From positions 1,860,001 through 1,924,000 of the forward strand of contig JAXGMV010000001.1 in the NCBI GenBank assembly GCA_040768445.1: DNA of 64,000 nucleotides, given 5' to 3'. The notes below the pieces were generated by a model. That model worked only from the letters and a program-made list of their open reading frames with translations. It ran no database searches and was not told the origin of the DNA. The position numbers and the translations under genes are program-made. This stretch comes from JAXGMV01 sp040768445. GTDB taxonomy: Bacteria > Chloroflexota > Anaerolineae > Anaerolineales > Anaerolineaceae. Of the stretch, positions 8,536-17,697 are shown piece after piece. Each line of letters opens with the position of its first letter. Within the stretch, counting starts at the first letter, position 1.

Positions 8536-10179
8536 TTATCCCTGGTCAAAATTGATCAATGGATGCCCACCTGGTATGCCTGCCTTTTTACCCGCAGCTT
8601 CGATGAATTTTGAGAACAATGGGTGCGGACGATTTGGTCGGGATAGGAATTCAGGATGGAACTGGGTTCCTAACATAAATGGGTGATCCTTGAGTTCAGA
8701 AATTTCAACCAGCTTGCCATCCGGTGATATACCAGAATAGACCATCCCATGTTTGGCAAGGCTATCGCGATAGGCATTATTGAACTCGTAACGATGGCGG
8801 TGCCTTTCCTCTACGACAGGAGTCTGATATGCGGCTGCAGCAATTGTGTTCTCTTGAAGATGGCAGGGATATAAGCCAAGCCGCATCGTTCCGCCCAGAT
8901 CGGTAACGTTGTGCTGATCGAGCATCAGATCTATGACCGGCATTGTTGTTGCAGAATTGAACTCCGTTGAATTCGCGGTAATGTCGCCCAGAAAATGACG
9001 GGCAAATTCAATTACCATCAGCTGCATACCAAGACAAAGTCCGAAATAGGGCACCTGGTTTTCTCTGGCATACTTCGCCGCAATGATCTTGCCTTCGATT
9101 CCACGACTGCCAAAACCACCGGGTACGATAATACCATCAGCGCCAGAAAGGATCTTTTCCGGGTCACCGTTTTCAAGATCTACAGAATGGATCCAGTGTA
9201 AATTCAGTTCAACACCCTGGTGCAGCGCGGCATGCTTGAGTGCTTCTCTGACGCTCATATACGCATCATGCAGCTCAACATACTTGCCGACCAGGGCAAT
9301 ATTGACCTCTGGTTTGGGCTTTTTTACCTGTTCGACTAACTTGTGCCACCCACTCCAATCAGGTGCATGTTTTTCTTCCAAGCCCAAACGCTTGAGGATA
9401 TATTCTGCGATATGTTCCTTCTCTAAAAGCAGGGGAATTTCGTAAAGGATGGGTGATGTCACAACCGGAATAACAGCCTGTTTCTCAACATCGCAAAACA
9501 GCGCGATTTTGTCCCTGAGGGAGGGATCAACAGGATAATCTGACCTGGCTATGATCATGTCAGGCGAGATACCGATTGATCTCAATTCTTTGACAGAGTG
9601 CTGCGTTGGTTTTGTTTTTAATTCACCGGTTGCACCAATATACGGCAGCCAGGTGACGTGCATGAAGAGAGTGTTCTCGCGGCCAAACTCTGTGCGCAGC
9701 TGCCGAAGTGATTCGAGAAATGGCAGGCTTTCAATATCGCCAACGGTACCACCGACTTCCACCAGGATAAAATCAGCATTTGTGCTTTGTGCCACCATGG
9801 CAATGCGATGTTTAATTTCATCAGTGATGTGTGGAATGACTTGAATGGTGCCGCCCAGGTAATCGCCGCGGCGCTCTTTACCGATCACCTCAGCATAGAC
9901 CTGCCCGGCAGTGATATTGCACACTTTGTTTAGACGAATATCAATAAAGCGCTCGTAATGACCGAGGTCAAGATCAGTTTCAGCGCCATCATCAAGCACA
10001 TAAACTTCACCGTGTTGGTATGGGCTCATTGTGCCGGGGTCAACGTTGATGTAAGGATCAAGTTTTTGTACTGCCACTTTGAAGCCCCGCTGCTTTAACA
10101 ATCTTCCTGTGGCTGCCGCGGTGACGCCCTTGCCAACTGAGCTAACAACACCGCCTGTGATGAATATATACTTTGCCAT
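8536..10179 (-). CDS. pyrG: CTP synthase
   Basis: 547 residues, the normal two-domain enzyme that aminates UTP to CTP with glutamine. The N-terminal synthetase domain starts with KYIFITGGVVSSVGKG (P-loop) and contains KLDPYINVDPGTMSP. The C-terminal glutamine amidotransferase domain shows GGFGSRG, the nucleophile in LCLGMQ and the His/Glu of TQFHPEF. AGTGAGGTGAAG precedes the ATG. The gene lies behind a leader region with a 16-codon ORF and an intrinsic terminator (10208-10305), so attenuation is likely. Confidence 0.98.
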   Translation of the reverse strand: MAKYIFITGGVVSSVGKGVTAAATGRLLKQRGFKVAVQKLDPYINVDPGTMSPYQHGEVYVLDDGAETDLDLGHYERFIDIRLNKVCNITAGQVYAEVIGKERRGDYLGGTIQVIPHITDEIKHRIAMVAQSTNADFILVEVGGTVGDIESLPFLESLRQLRTEFGRENTLFMHVTWLPYIGATGELKTKPTQHSVKELRSIGISPDMIIARSDYPVDPSLRDKIALFCDVEKQAVIPVVTSPILYEIPLLLEKEHIAEYILKRLGLEEKHAPDWSGWHKLVEQVKKPKPEVNIALVGKYVELHDAYMSVREALKHAALHQGVELNLHWIHSVDLENGDPEKILSGADGIIVPGGFGSRGIEGKIIAAKYARENQVPYFGLCLGMQLMVIEFARHFLGDITANSTEFNSATTMPVIDLMLDQHNVTDLGGTMRLGLYPCHLQENTIAAAAYQTPVVEERHRHRYEFNNAYRDSLAKHGMVYSGISPDGKLVEISELKDHPFMLGTQFHPEFLSRPNRPHPLFSKFIEAAGKKAGIPGGHPLINFDQG

Positions 10180-10207
10180 GCTTCACCTCACTTATTATTG
10201 ACCCTTT

Positions 10208-10244
10208 ACAAAAAAAATAGAGAGGCTGTTTTACAGCGCCTCCC
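10208..10244 (-). terminator. Terminator/attenuator in the pyrG leader
   Basis: In the pyrG direction GGGAGGC (10238-10244) pairs with GCCTCTC (10220-10226) with one G-T pair, an inner TGT/ACA helix, then TATTTTTTTTG. It lies 29 bases before the pyrG ATG, between the leader ORF and pyrG, so only read-through transcripts express the gene. Confidence 0.8.
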
Positions 10245-10254
10245 TATCAGCAGG

Positions 10255-10305
10255 CTATGCTTGCCTGTTTTCTTCAGTGATACCAACCTGATTATTCACC
10301 TTCAT
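10255..10305 (-). CDS. Putative 16-residue leader peptide of pyrG
   Basis: A short reading frame too small for usual callers: ATG at 10305, product MKVNNQVGITEENRQA, TAG at 10255-10257. AGGGG lies 4 bases before the ATG. The stop codon sits in a small hairpin (CAGGC with GCCTG) that immediately precedes the terminator. This is the arrangement of a translation-coupled attenuator. No run of one codon stands out, so what would be sensed is unknown. It may be a chance ORF. Confidence 0.4.
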   Translation of the reverse strand: MKVNNQVGITEENRQA

Positions 10306-10388
10306 ATACCCCTGTCTTGAATTGCGCCAGGCATTTCATAATCCACACGTCCAAAAAACATTACGAATAATTATAGCCTCAATCCAAT

Positions 10389-10414
10389 AAAAAACCCCAC
10401 GTATTAATGTGGGG
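10389..10414 (-). terminator. Terminator after the S1-domain gene
   Basis: CCCCAC (10395-10400) pairs with GTGGGG (10409-10414); in the minus direction it is followed by TTTTTTATT. Confidence 0.9.
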
Positions 10415-10436
10415 CTATATTAAATTATTGAAAAAG

Positions 10437-11282
10437 TTAACTATTAATTTTCTTACCGAGTGTCCGGGCCAAGATTTCATCCTGTTCCTGAGAGATGGCT
10501 TTGCTTTTTCTCTCTTTTTCCTCATCACTTTGCTTGCGGTTACCTTTTACCCGTTCCATCGCTTCTCGAATTGCAATTTCCATTGCAGTAGGTTCTTTAT
10601 CAGCTTCGCTGTTTAAATCAGCCATTTCTACTGAGAAGTTAGACCCTTCATTTCTTTTCTGGCGACGAGGAGCTTTCTTGGGTTTTTGAGCAGGTCTCTC
10701 AAAATTCATTTCAGAACGGGGTGCTTCCTTTGGCTTCTCTTCAACAACAGGGAGCTCCTGCAGTGCCTTCATGCTCAATTTTATCTGTTTCTTGCGGCGG
10801 TTAACCTCAAGGATTTTTACTTCAACCTCGTCACCTTCATGAATTACTTCGGATGGGGTTTTGATGTAACCATGTGCAATTTCGCTGATATGAATTAACC
10901 CTGGGCGTTCTGCACCAATTTCAACAAAAACACCAAAGTTTTCCAGTCGGATTACTTTTCCCTTCACAACCATATCTGGCTTGATATCTCGCCATTCAAG
11001 ATCAAGAGGCTTGATCATTGTGAGTTCAATGTGATCAGGTTTGACCCGTTTGATCCAGACATCCACTTCCTGTCCCACGGTAAGAACATCTTCTACCCGT
11101 TTTACAGTTTCTTTATCTTCTGGAGCAGGGACCTGGGAAATATGCAGTACTGCCGGCTGATCGACGCCAATAGAGATCAAAGCGCCTGCCAGGCTGATTT
11201 TTTCAACCTTACCGGTATATTTTGTCTTTCTCTTAATTTCTGATTGCAGTGTCTCGGTTTGTAGTTCAGTTGAATCCATCAT
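10437..11282 (-). CDS. RNA-binding protein with two S1 domains
   Basis: 281 residues. Two OB-fold S1 repeats are visible: residues about 20-90 (KYTGKVEKISLAGALISIG ... LHISQV) and about 100-172 (VVKGKVIRLENFGVFVEIG ... GLIHISEIAHGYI ... VKILEVNRRKKQIKLSMKA). The second is the better match. The tail is highly charged and probably disordered. Such two-domain S1 proteins relate to ribosomal protein S1 but are too short to be the full six-repeat protein; a role in translation or RNA decay is inference. A good promoter precedes it and a terminator follows, so it is a single-gene unit. Confidence 0.85.
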   Translation of the reverse strand: MMDSTELQTETLQSEIKRKTKYTGKVEKISLAGALISIGVDQPAVLHISQVPAPEDKETVKRVEDVLTVGQEVDVWIKRVKPDHIELTMIKPLDLEWRDIKPDMVVKGKVIRLENFGVFVEIGAERPGLIHISEIAHGYIKTPSEVIHEGDEVEVKILEVNRRKKQIKLSMKALQELPVVEEKPKEAPRSEMNFERPAQKPKKAPRRQKRNEGSNFSVEMADLNSEADKEPTAMEIAIREAMERVKGNRKQSDEEKERKSKAISQEQDEILARTLGKKINS

Positions 11283-11316
11283 GCTTTCTCCCAGTGTAAA
11301 TTTACAGCGACCAGAT

Positions 11317-11346
11317 ATTATAACATTGCATTTAAAATTAAGTCAA
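11317..11346 (-). promoter_or_regulatory. Promoter of the S1-domain gene
   Basis: TTGACT (11341-11346), 18 bases, TATAAT (11317-11322) on the minus strand, about 35 bases before the start codon. Confidence 0.8.
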
Positions 11347-11406
11347 ACTTGTTCACCCAAAAATGGCAGCAGTTTTACGAACAGTGGGGCTGATGATCGA
11401 AGTTAG

Positions 11407-12432
11407 TCACGGATGAGTTTTACCGGTCTCTGCCTGGCTGGCTTGCTCGCTAAATATCTTAAATGTGATCATCCCTATCAACAGCGGCAGCCAGAAGCTG
11501 ATGCCGCGGTAAGCCAGCGTGATGATCGTAGCAGCTCCCAATTTCACATGCAGGCCTGTCAGTGCCAGCGGTAGGATACCCTCAACAACACCGACACCAC
11601 CAGGTGTGGGAGATACTACCGTGAAAAGATAGCAAATCGCAAAACCTGCGAAAATTGTCCCTTTCGAAAATGGCACATCGAACATCAGGAAGGTAAACGT
11701 AAAAATAAGCAGTAACAGTGCTTTGCCAAGAACAGACAGTAGAATTGGCATCAGGAGGTTTTTTGGGTTCTGCCGGATAATCTGAATGCCATCAGCTAAC
11801 TCATAAGCAAATTGGCGTGTCTGTTCAACATTAAGAAATTCTTTTTTTGAAAAAATCCTGGCAATGCGGTTGGTGATTCGTGCAAGGTATGCCAGTGCTG
11901 CACCTAATTGACGGGCTGATTTAAGACCCAGGTACAGCAACAAGATAAGTGTACCTGCAAGGAGACACAGAATAAGCGCTGCAGAGAGTTCCGTCCAGTT
12001 TAAATCATTTCTTCGAACCAGAACAATAATGCCCAGTGAGATGGCTGCCAGAAGGCCAAAATAATCCAAAAGCAGGTAGATCGCCCATGCTACTGTTACT
12101 TTCGCACTTGAAAAACCTTTGCGATGGGCATCAGTTAGAAAGACAGCAATGGAACTGAAGCCTGCAGTGGGTGTTACCGTGTTCGTAAAATAAGCAGAAG
12201 TGAACAGCACGAACATGTTTCGAAGTGTCTGCTGCATGCCCATTTCCCGGTAGATCAGCTGGTATGTCTTAGAACAGATTAACAGCCATATACCCAGACA
12301 AATTAATGAGATGAGCAGGTAATACCACTTTCCCATGCTCAATGTGTCAACGATATCCTGAACTTCGGCAAAACTTGTGATCAGGAAAATCACACCTAGC
12401 ATAAGGATAAACGCAAAGATAAACTTTTTCAT
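11407..12432 (-). CDS. Flippase-like integral membrane protein (UPF0104/YbhN type)
   Basis: 341 residues with about eight hydrophobic helices. It belongs to the lysylphosphatidylglycerol synthase transmembrane (flippase-like) family: the motifs NTVTPTAGFSSIAVFL near residue 84 and VVSPTPGGVGVVEGI near 275 are the family's paired re-entrant signatures. Members move or synthesise lipid-linked compounds; the substrate here is unknown. No soluble aminoacyl-transferase domain is attached, so it is not a complete MprF. The ATG at 12432 follows a weak ribosome site and lies 79 bases downstream of the CtpA stop, possibly in one operon. Confidence 0.85.
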   Translation of the reverse strand: MKKFIFAFILMLGVIFLITSFAEVQDIVDTLSMGKWYYLLISLICLGIWLLICSKTYQLIYREMGMQQTLRNMFVLFTSAYFTNTVTPTAGFSSIAVFLTDAHRKGFSSAKVTVAWAIYLLLDYFGLLAAISLGIIVLVRRNDLNWTELSAALILCLLAGTLILLLYLGLKSARQLGAALAYLARITNRIARIFSKKEFLNVEQTRQFAYELADGIQIIRQNPKNLLMPILLSVLGKALLLLIFTFTFLMFDVPFSKGTIFAGFAICYLFTVVSPTPGGVGVVEGILPLALTGLHVKLGAATIITLAYRGISFWLPLLIGMITFKIFSEQASQAETGKTHP

Positions 12433-12511
12433 AACAGCTTACTTGATGGTATCAAGTTTTTCAGTAATCCACGATCACAGGCAGGTAATGAATTCTATAG
12501 CCCGCTGCAAC

Positions 12512-13798
12512 CTATTTGATCAGTGTGTTAATTACTTCAACTGCTTTGTCCAATTGGGGATCAATATCTTTCTCATAGTCCTCATCAGTGTACTCAACCT
12601 CAAAATCAGGTGTGATGCCTTCTCCGTGGATTTGCCGCTCATCAGGTGTCAGCCAACGGGCAATGGTTACCCGAACTGCGCCCTGTTCATTGACCAGTGG
12701 TGCCCAATTTTGAACAGAGCCTTTGCCATAGGTGGTTGTTCCAACAATCAAGCCTCGCTCATAATCCTGGATGGCTCCTGACAGGATCTCAGACGCAGAT
12801 GCAGTACCTTCATTGACAAGGATTACCAGCGGAATCTCAGTCGCCAGACCACCGCGATATGCCCTGTATACTTTTCTTGAACCATCACCAAACTCTTCGT
12901 ACATAACTATCTGGTTGGCTTCAACAAACTCAGAGGTTACTTCAATGGCCGTATCCAGGTATCCACCACCGTTATAACGCACATCCAGAATTAAGCCTCT
13001 GGCATCATTTTTGTTCATCTCCCGCAGGGCATCTCTTAACTCGCTGGTTGTATTATCACCAAAGGTGGTCAGTTGAATATAGGCCAGCCCATCCTCACGC
13101 ATTTCCAGGATGACACTTGGAACGACAATTTTTGCACGTTGGATTGTGACATCAAATGCTTCCTGCCCCTCACGCCGGATTGTAAGCGTCACTTCCGTAC
13201 CCGCCGGACCGAGAATGCGCCGCAGAACCAGGTTGCCGTCAATACCGGTCATATCTTCGCCATCAATGGCCACCACAGTATCGCCGGGTTTCAAGCCAGC
13301 CTTATCAGCCGGAGAATCCGGCATGGGGCTGGTGATGATGATATATTCGCCGGTGATATCCACCCAGGCGCCAATGCCTTCGTACTCACCTTCAAGATCC
13401 ATGTTTTGTTGTTTGAATTCATCGGGGTCCATATAAGAAGTGTGTTTATCGCCTAGGGATTCCAGCATGCCGCTGATGGCTCCCTGCATCATTTTTACAT
13501 CGTCAACTGGTTGATCCACGTAATCATCGTGAACAATTTTCCATGCCTGCCAGAATGGCTCAAACAGTATCTCAAGATCCTGATCGGATAATTGTGGTGA
13601 TGGCAGGCTAAGTTCAGCTGAAGGTGTTTCTACTTCAGGTTGAGCCTGGTTTGGAAATATAGAATCCTTAATTGGCTGCAGAACGCCAGTAACACTGCTC
13701 TGAAAAAACCACCCGGTGGCAACGCCGCCTGTAAATGATGTAAATAAAAGAACGACAACCCCGATGATGATCAGGAATATTTTCATAGATTTAGGCAT
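12512..13798 (-). CDS. ctpA: C-terminal processing protease, S41 family with PDZ domain
   Basis: 428 residues. An N-terminal hydrophobic segment (about 5-28) anchors the enzyme outside the membrane. A PDZ domain spans about 125-205 (YEGIGAWVDI ... PADKAGLKPGDTVVAIDG). The S41 protease core follows with the catalytic serine in EGTASASEIL (about 335) and lysine in TTYGKGSVQ (about 360), the Ser/Lys dyad of tail-specific proteases. AAGGAGATCTGA precedes the ATG. Targets are unknown; family members trim periplasmic or envelope proteins. Confidence 0.93.
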   Translation of the reverse strand: MPKSMKIFLIIIGVVVLLFTSFTGGVATGWFFQSSVTGVLQPIKDSIFPNQAQPEVETPSAELSLPSPQLSDQDLEILFEPFWQAWKIVHDDYVDQPVDDVKMMQGAISGMLESLGDKHTSYMDPDEFKQQNMDLEGEYEGIGAWVDITGEYIIITSPMPDSPADKAGLKPGDTVVAIDGEDMTGIDGNLVLRRILGPAGTEVTLTIRREGQEAFDVTIQRAKIVVPSVILEMREDGLAYIQLTTFGDNTTSELRDALREMNKNDARGLILDVRYNGGGYLDTAIEVTSEFVEANQIVMYEEFGDGSRKVYRAYRGGLATEIPLVILVNEGTASASEILSGAIQDYERGLIVGTTTYGKGSVQNWAPLVNEQGAVRVTIARWLTPDERQIHGEGITPDFEVEYTDEDYEKDIDPQLDKAVEVINTLIK

Positions 13799-13900
13799 TC
13801 AGATCTCCTTGTAATACTTCACCAGTAAATTGAACTGTATTATAAAGCTGACTCGTTTGGATTTCCCCAGGTTGGTTTTATATCAGTAATTTGACTTATC

Positions 13901-14134
13901 TCACGGCTTATTAGTCTGTTTCAATTCCGACACCCGCGCTGAAAGTTCAGCAAGCTGGTCTTCTTCTGTTTTAAAAGGACGTTTCATTGACTGGCCAGCT
14001 TTTATGAACAATTCAAGTTCTCCACTTGGTTTGTTGTGTTTTAGCATGCGGAACAGTGCAAAGTTAAGGATGATGACAAACAGGATGACCGCTGCCAGGA
14101 TGATGATACCTTCAGTTGAAAGGTTTCCAAACAT
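13901..14134 (-). CDS. Small single-span membrane protein
   Basis: 77 residues: a hydrophobic helix at about 9-30 (IIILAAVILFVIILNFALF) and a charged cytoplasmic tail ending in a short heptad-like helix (EDQLAELSARVSEL). I do not recognise a family. The tail resembles small coiled-coil partners of membrane complexes. It lies between the HAD phosphatase gene and ctpA on the same strand. Confidence 0.6.
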   Translation of the reverse strand: MFGNLSTEGIIILAAVILFVIILNFALFRMLKHNKPSGELELFIKAGQSMKRPFKTEEDQLAELSARVSELKQTNKP

Positions 14135-14164
14135 GTGGATAATTTTATCCTTTTTTGTGCAATT

Positions 14165-14803
14165 TTACTGGTTAATTTGAGGAATAAGCGATGGAAGGTG
14201 ATGAAGTGAACTGATAGCCGGCAAGGATTTTGGGTCTGAACCGTTTTCAGCAATTAAGATAGTCTGAAAACCCAGCGCTCTGGCGCCTACAATGTTTGCC
14301 GGCGAATCATCAATAAAAACCGTTTCAACTGCAGCCAGTCCGGTATGTTCTAATGCGATCTCAAAAGCTTCCTTCTGTGGTTTGCAGTATGGCCAAATCG
14401 TTAGGATATCGATGATACCTTCAAACAATCCGTGCAGACCTAGCGCATCAATCACCCGGTCAGCATGTTTTTTATCAGCATTGGTGAAGATAAACTTCTT
14501 CTGAGGGTACGCCTCCAACATCTCTCGCAGACGCAGATCTGGCTGCAGGTACTCAGCGTGATTTACATCATGAACAAATTCAAGATATGCCATCTCATCA
14601 ATGTCGTACTCAGCCTTGAGCCCTCTCAAGGTGGTGCCATATGTTTCAAACAGGTATTTTCTGATAGCTGGCACTTCTTCAAGTGGCATTTTCATTTTCT
14701 CAATCATGTACAATGAAATGCGATACTTGATGGCAGGCCATAATCCAGACGACCTGGCGTAGAGGGTATCGTCAAGGTCAATTAAGAATACTTTAGTGTG
14801 CAT
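14165..14803 (-). CDS. HAD-superfamily phosphatase, pyrimidine 5'-nucleotidase type
   Basis: 212 residues. HAD motifs in order: FLIDLDDTLY (catalytic Asp pair) near residue 6, FTNAD near 97 (motif II), CKPQKEAFE near 137 (motif III lysine) and VFIDDSPAN near 158 (motif IV acids). The 'DTLYARSSGLWPAI' stretch and all-helical cap are typical of the Sdt1/YjjG-like nucleotidases that dephosphorylate UMP, CMP or damaged nucleotides. ATG 14803 is taken; a longer reading begins at TTG 14851 without a ribosome site. It follows btuD on the same strand. Confidence 0.8.
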   Translation of the reverse strand: MHTKVFLIDLDDTLYARSSGLWPAIKYRISLYMIEKMKMPLEEVPAIRKYLFETYGTTLRGLKAEYDIDEMAYLEFVHDVNHAEYLQPDLRLREMLEAYPQKKFIFTNADKKHADRVIDALGLHGLFEGIIDILTIWPYCKPQKEAFEIALEHTGLAAVETVFIDDSPANIVGARALGFQTILIAENGSDPKSLPAISSLHHLPSLIPQINQ

Positions 14804-14851
14804 GTGGTTGAGTATACCTGAAATGTAGAAATTGTTTAAACAGCAGCGCAA

Positions 14852-15646
14852 CTATTCAAACACACCTGGATAGCTATTTGGATCAGGCAGGATTAACGGT
14901 GTGGTGCTGTGTACCTGTTCGTAGACTTTCAATTCAAGCTGATAGACTTCACTCAGCAGTTTTTCCTGTAATATTTCAGGTGGTGAGCCGATCCAGAATC
15001 GATTATCGCGTGAGATTAAGGCAATTTGGTCAGCATAACGGGCGACCAGGTTCAGGTCATGCATCACAACGACAACAGCCAGCTGTTTGCTGATTGTTAA
15101 CTCTTTAACATGGTTTAACATCTCTACCTGGTATTTCAGGTCAAGATGAGCTGTCGGCTCATCAAGCAGCAGAACCGGCGCTGATTGCGCCAAAGCTCTT
15201 GCCAACATGAGCAGTTGTTTTTCTCCGCCCGATAGGTGGTTGACATACTTGTCTCGCAGGTGCCAACTGTGGGTTAACTGCATGGCTTCTGCAGTGACCT
15301 GTTCATCAGATTTTGAGATGCTGCCTAAGAAGCCAAGGTAAGGCGTTCGCCCAAGCAAAACGATTTCCCAACCAGTGAACGCAGCCGGAAGCGTTACATT
15401 TTGAGAGACTACCGCAATATGTCTGGCACGTTGGTTCTGCGACATATGTTTGATGTCGTTGTGTCCAACCAGTACCCTGCCGCTGTCAACCGGTACGATA
15501 CCAGAGATGACACGAATCAACGTACTTTTTCCCACACCATTTGGACCAATGACCCCGAGGATCTCACCGGGCTTGATATTGAATGAGATATTCTTCAGGA
15601 GTGGTTGGGCATCGTAGCTGAATGAAATGTTGTTAATCTCTAACAT
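14852..15646 (-). CDS. btuD: Cobalamin ABC transporter ATP-binding subunit
   Basis: 264 residues. ABC ATPase of the iron-siderophore/B12/haem class: Walker A GPNGVGKST near residue 34, Q-loop VVSQN, signature LSGGEKQ near 138, Walker B VLLLDEPTAHLD and the H-loop VMHDLN. The gene starts 3 bases after the permease stop. Substrate assignment rests on the cobalamin riboswitch ahead of the operon, not on the ATPase itself. Confidence 0.88.
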   Translation of the reverse strand: MLEINNISFSYDAQPLLKNISFNIKPGEILGVIGPNGVGKSTLIRVISGIVPVDSGRVLVGHNDIKHMSQNQRARHIAVVSQNVTLPAAFTGWEIVLLGRTPYLGFLGSISKSDEQVTAEAMQLTHSWHLRDKYVNHLSGGEKQLLMLARALAQSAPVLLLDEPTAHLDLKYQVEMLNHVKELTISKQLAVVVVMHDLNLVARYADQIALISRDNRFWIGSPPEILQEKLLSEVYQLELKVYEQVHSTTPLILPDPNSYPGVFE

Positions 15647-15649
15647 GGC

Positions 15650-16678
15650 TCACCAATAGTTCTGTTGTTTTGAACGCCTGAGTATCCAGAGGAAAAACGG
15701 TGCGCCGCACAATGCTGTAATAATGCCAACCGGCAGTTCCTGAGGTGCCATCAGGATGCGCGCCAGGATATCAGCCACCAGGATCAAAGAAGCGCCATTG
15801 ATAATGGATAGGGGGATGATCTTTTTATAATCTCCTCCCCAAAGCATGCGCACCAGGTGTGGTACCATCAAGCCAACAAAACCGATGATACCGGCAAATG
15901 AGACAGCCGCTGCTGTGGTCAGTGATGAGATGATGATGATAAAAATTCTTACTTTTTCAACAGGCAAGCCCAGCTGGGCGGCTTGTTCGTCACCGAACTG
16001 CATGACATTAAGTGAATGACCTGTAACAAGCAATCCGCCAACACCAACAATGACATATGGCAGCATGGCCAGCACTGGTTTCCAGCCTGACATAGCTGCC
16101 CCACCCAGTAACCAAACCAGTGATCGGCGAATTTCTCCGGAGGCATTGATCATCATAAATGAGGTTATCGCAGTTGCCAGTGAACTCACAGCCACACCTG
16201 CCAGGATGAGATTGGTCGTGGGTACGGTCTTGTCAACCTTTGCCAGTTGATAGACAATCAAAATCGTGAGCATGGCAGTGATGAACGCTGCAATAGGCAC
16301 AGCAAGAAGTCCAATAGTTGTGTAAGGCCACTTAATACTCATAGCCAGTACTGCGCCCAGGCCGGCGCCAGATGCCACGCCAATCAGGTATGGATCAGCC
16401 AGCGGGTTGCGAAACAAGCCCTGGTAAGCTGCACCGCTGCCTGCCAGGGAGGCGCCGGTCATACCAATCAGGATCGTACGGGGCAGGCGTAAGGCAAATA
16501 TGATGGTCGCGTAAGATTGCAGGGTGCTGCTGCCCATATTCTTTCCTGTTACCACCAGTCCTATTGTCTTGAATAGGTCGGCAAATGGAATAACCACACT
16601 TCCGACAGCTGCACTCAATAGGAGTACAGCTGCCAGAATAAGGATGCTGATGGAAAACGGGTTTAATACCTTTTTCAT
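15650..16678 (-). CDS. btuC: Cobalamin ABC transporter permease
   Basis: 342 residues with about ten membrane helices, the FecCD/BtuC fold. Typical motifs: LRLPRTILIGMTGASLAGSG near residue 64, QGLFRNPLADPYLIGVASGAGLGA, and GFVGLMVPHLVRMLWGGDYK near 265, which forms the coupling helix. The start codon lies 1 base after the btuF stop, indicating translational coupling. Confidence 0.9.
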   Translation of the reverse strand: MKKVLNPFSISILILAAVLLLSAAVGSVVIPFADLFKTIGLVVTGKNMGSSTLQSYATIIFALRLPRTILIGMTGASLAGSGAAYQGLFRNPLADPYLIGVASGAGLGAVLAMSIKWPYTTIGLLAVPIAAFITAMLTILIVYQLAKVDKTVPTTNLILAGVAVSSLATAITSFMMINASGEIRRSLVWLLGGAAMSGWKPVLAMLPYVIVGVGGLLVTGHSLNVMQFGDEQAAQLGLPVEKVRIFIIIISSLTTAAAVSFAGIIGFVGLMVPHLVRMLWGGDYKKIIPLSIINGASLILVADILARILMAPQELPVGIITALCGAPFFLWILRRSKQQNYW

Positions 16679-16679
16679 C

Positions 16680-17612
16680 TCATTCAGCTTTGATTGCGTC
16701 CGCAGCTTCTGGATGAATGAGTTTCAATAATTCCTCAAGACCATCAACCATGCGTGGGCCTGGGCGGCTTACCAGGTCATCATTAAATGGATATACACGG
16801 TTTTCAGCAACCGCCTTGATATGCTCCCAACCCGGGCGTGCGGCAACGTCTGCCGGCAGCACTCCATAATTTGCATCACCCAGGAGAATTACATCCGGGT
16901 TCTCAATGATTAATGCTTCCTGGCTGAACTGTGCCCAGGCAGACTCCATACCGGCAGCTGAATTGACTGCACCTGCCTTTTGAAGGAGTAAATCAATGTA
17001 GGTGCCCGGTCCACTGGTCCATGGTTTGGCCGGGTCACTGCCATCCAGTTCGTAAAACACTTTTGGACGTAATGTTATACTTTCAACCGCTTTTTCTACG
17101 GCTGTTACCCTGGCTTTTGATGATTCTGCCAGTTTCTCAGCTTCACTTTTATGGCCGGTAATTTCTCCTACTAAAACCAGGTTCTTATATAAGCCTTCAA
17201 GGTCAGTCGGATTTTTCATGTAATAGACATTTAGCCCCAAATCCTCCAGGGCTTTGACATCTTCCATCGAATTGATTTCAGCTGCCAGCACCAGGTCGGG
17301 TTGAAGGCTGGTTATTTGTTCCAGGTTATATCCCTGAGCACCGCCAATACTTGGCAGTTCTACAGCTTCCTCAGGATAATTGCTAAAATCATCACGGGCA
17401 ATTACCTGGCTGCCGGCACCAACAGCGAATAATATCTCAGTATTTGATGGAGCGAGCGAGATAATTTTCTGAACTGAGGTGGGTATGGTTACCTCCCTGT
17501 CCAGGTCATCAGTTAACGATAGGGTAGTCTGTTGTGCTGTGGGTGTAGCACATCCTGTTAGTACGCTTATTGAAAAAAGTGTTACCAATAAAATTGCGAT
17601 GTATTTTTTCAT
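16680..17612 (-). CDS. btuF: Cobalamin-binding lipoprotein of ABC transporter
   Basis: 310 residues. Lipoprotein signal with lipobox LTGC at residue 21, then a class III periplasmic-binding fold: ITSLQPDLVLAAE, the interlobe helix around residues 108-185, and a C-terminal lobe with NPDVILLGD and NRVYPFNDDLVSRPGPRMVDGL. The BtuF/FepB family carries vitamin B12 or siderophores to BtuC. The riboswitch directly upstream (17698-17876) makes cobalamin or a precursor the likely ligand. A weak AAGG ribosome site precedes the ATG. Confidence 0.9.
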   Translation of the reverse strand: MKKYIAILLVTLFSISVLTGCATPTAQQTTLSLTDDLDREVTIPTSVQKIISLAPSNTEILFAVGAGSQVIARDDFSNYPEEAVELPSIGGAQGYNLEQITSLQPDLVLAAEINSMEDVKALEDLGLNVYYMKNPTDLEGLYKNLVLVGEITGHKSEAEKLAESSKARVTAVEKAVESITLRPKVFYELDGSDPAKPWTSGPGTYIDLLLQKAGAVNSAAGMESAWAQFSQEALIIENPDVILLGDANYGVLPADVAARPGWEHIKAVAENRVYPFNDDLVSRPGPRMVDGLEELLKLIHPEAADAIKAE

Positions 17613-17661
17613 TTATGACCTTTTTGTATTGATATTTTCGACTAAATACAGACTGAATCCA

Positions 17662-17693
17662 ACAAAATAAAAATCCCTGTCTCGGTGACAGGG
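17662..17693 (-). terminator. Expression-platform terminator of the cobalamin riboswitch
   Basis: CCCTGTC (17675-17681) pairs with GACAGGG (17687-17693); in the minus direction the stem is followed by ATTTTTATTTTG. It lies between the aptamer and btuF. Confidence 0.88.
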
Positions 17694-17697
17694 AGGT

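Noticed and set aside
10208..10376. Known reiterative-transcription attenuator of pyrG
   Set aside because: That mechanism needs a GGG start and a C/U-rich 5' stem arm. The stem arm here is purine-rich and no suitable start was found; a TATAAT on the minus strand (10370-10375) lacks a -35.
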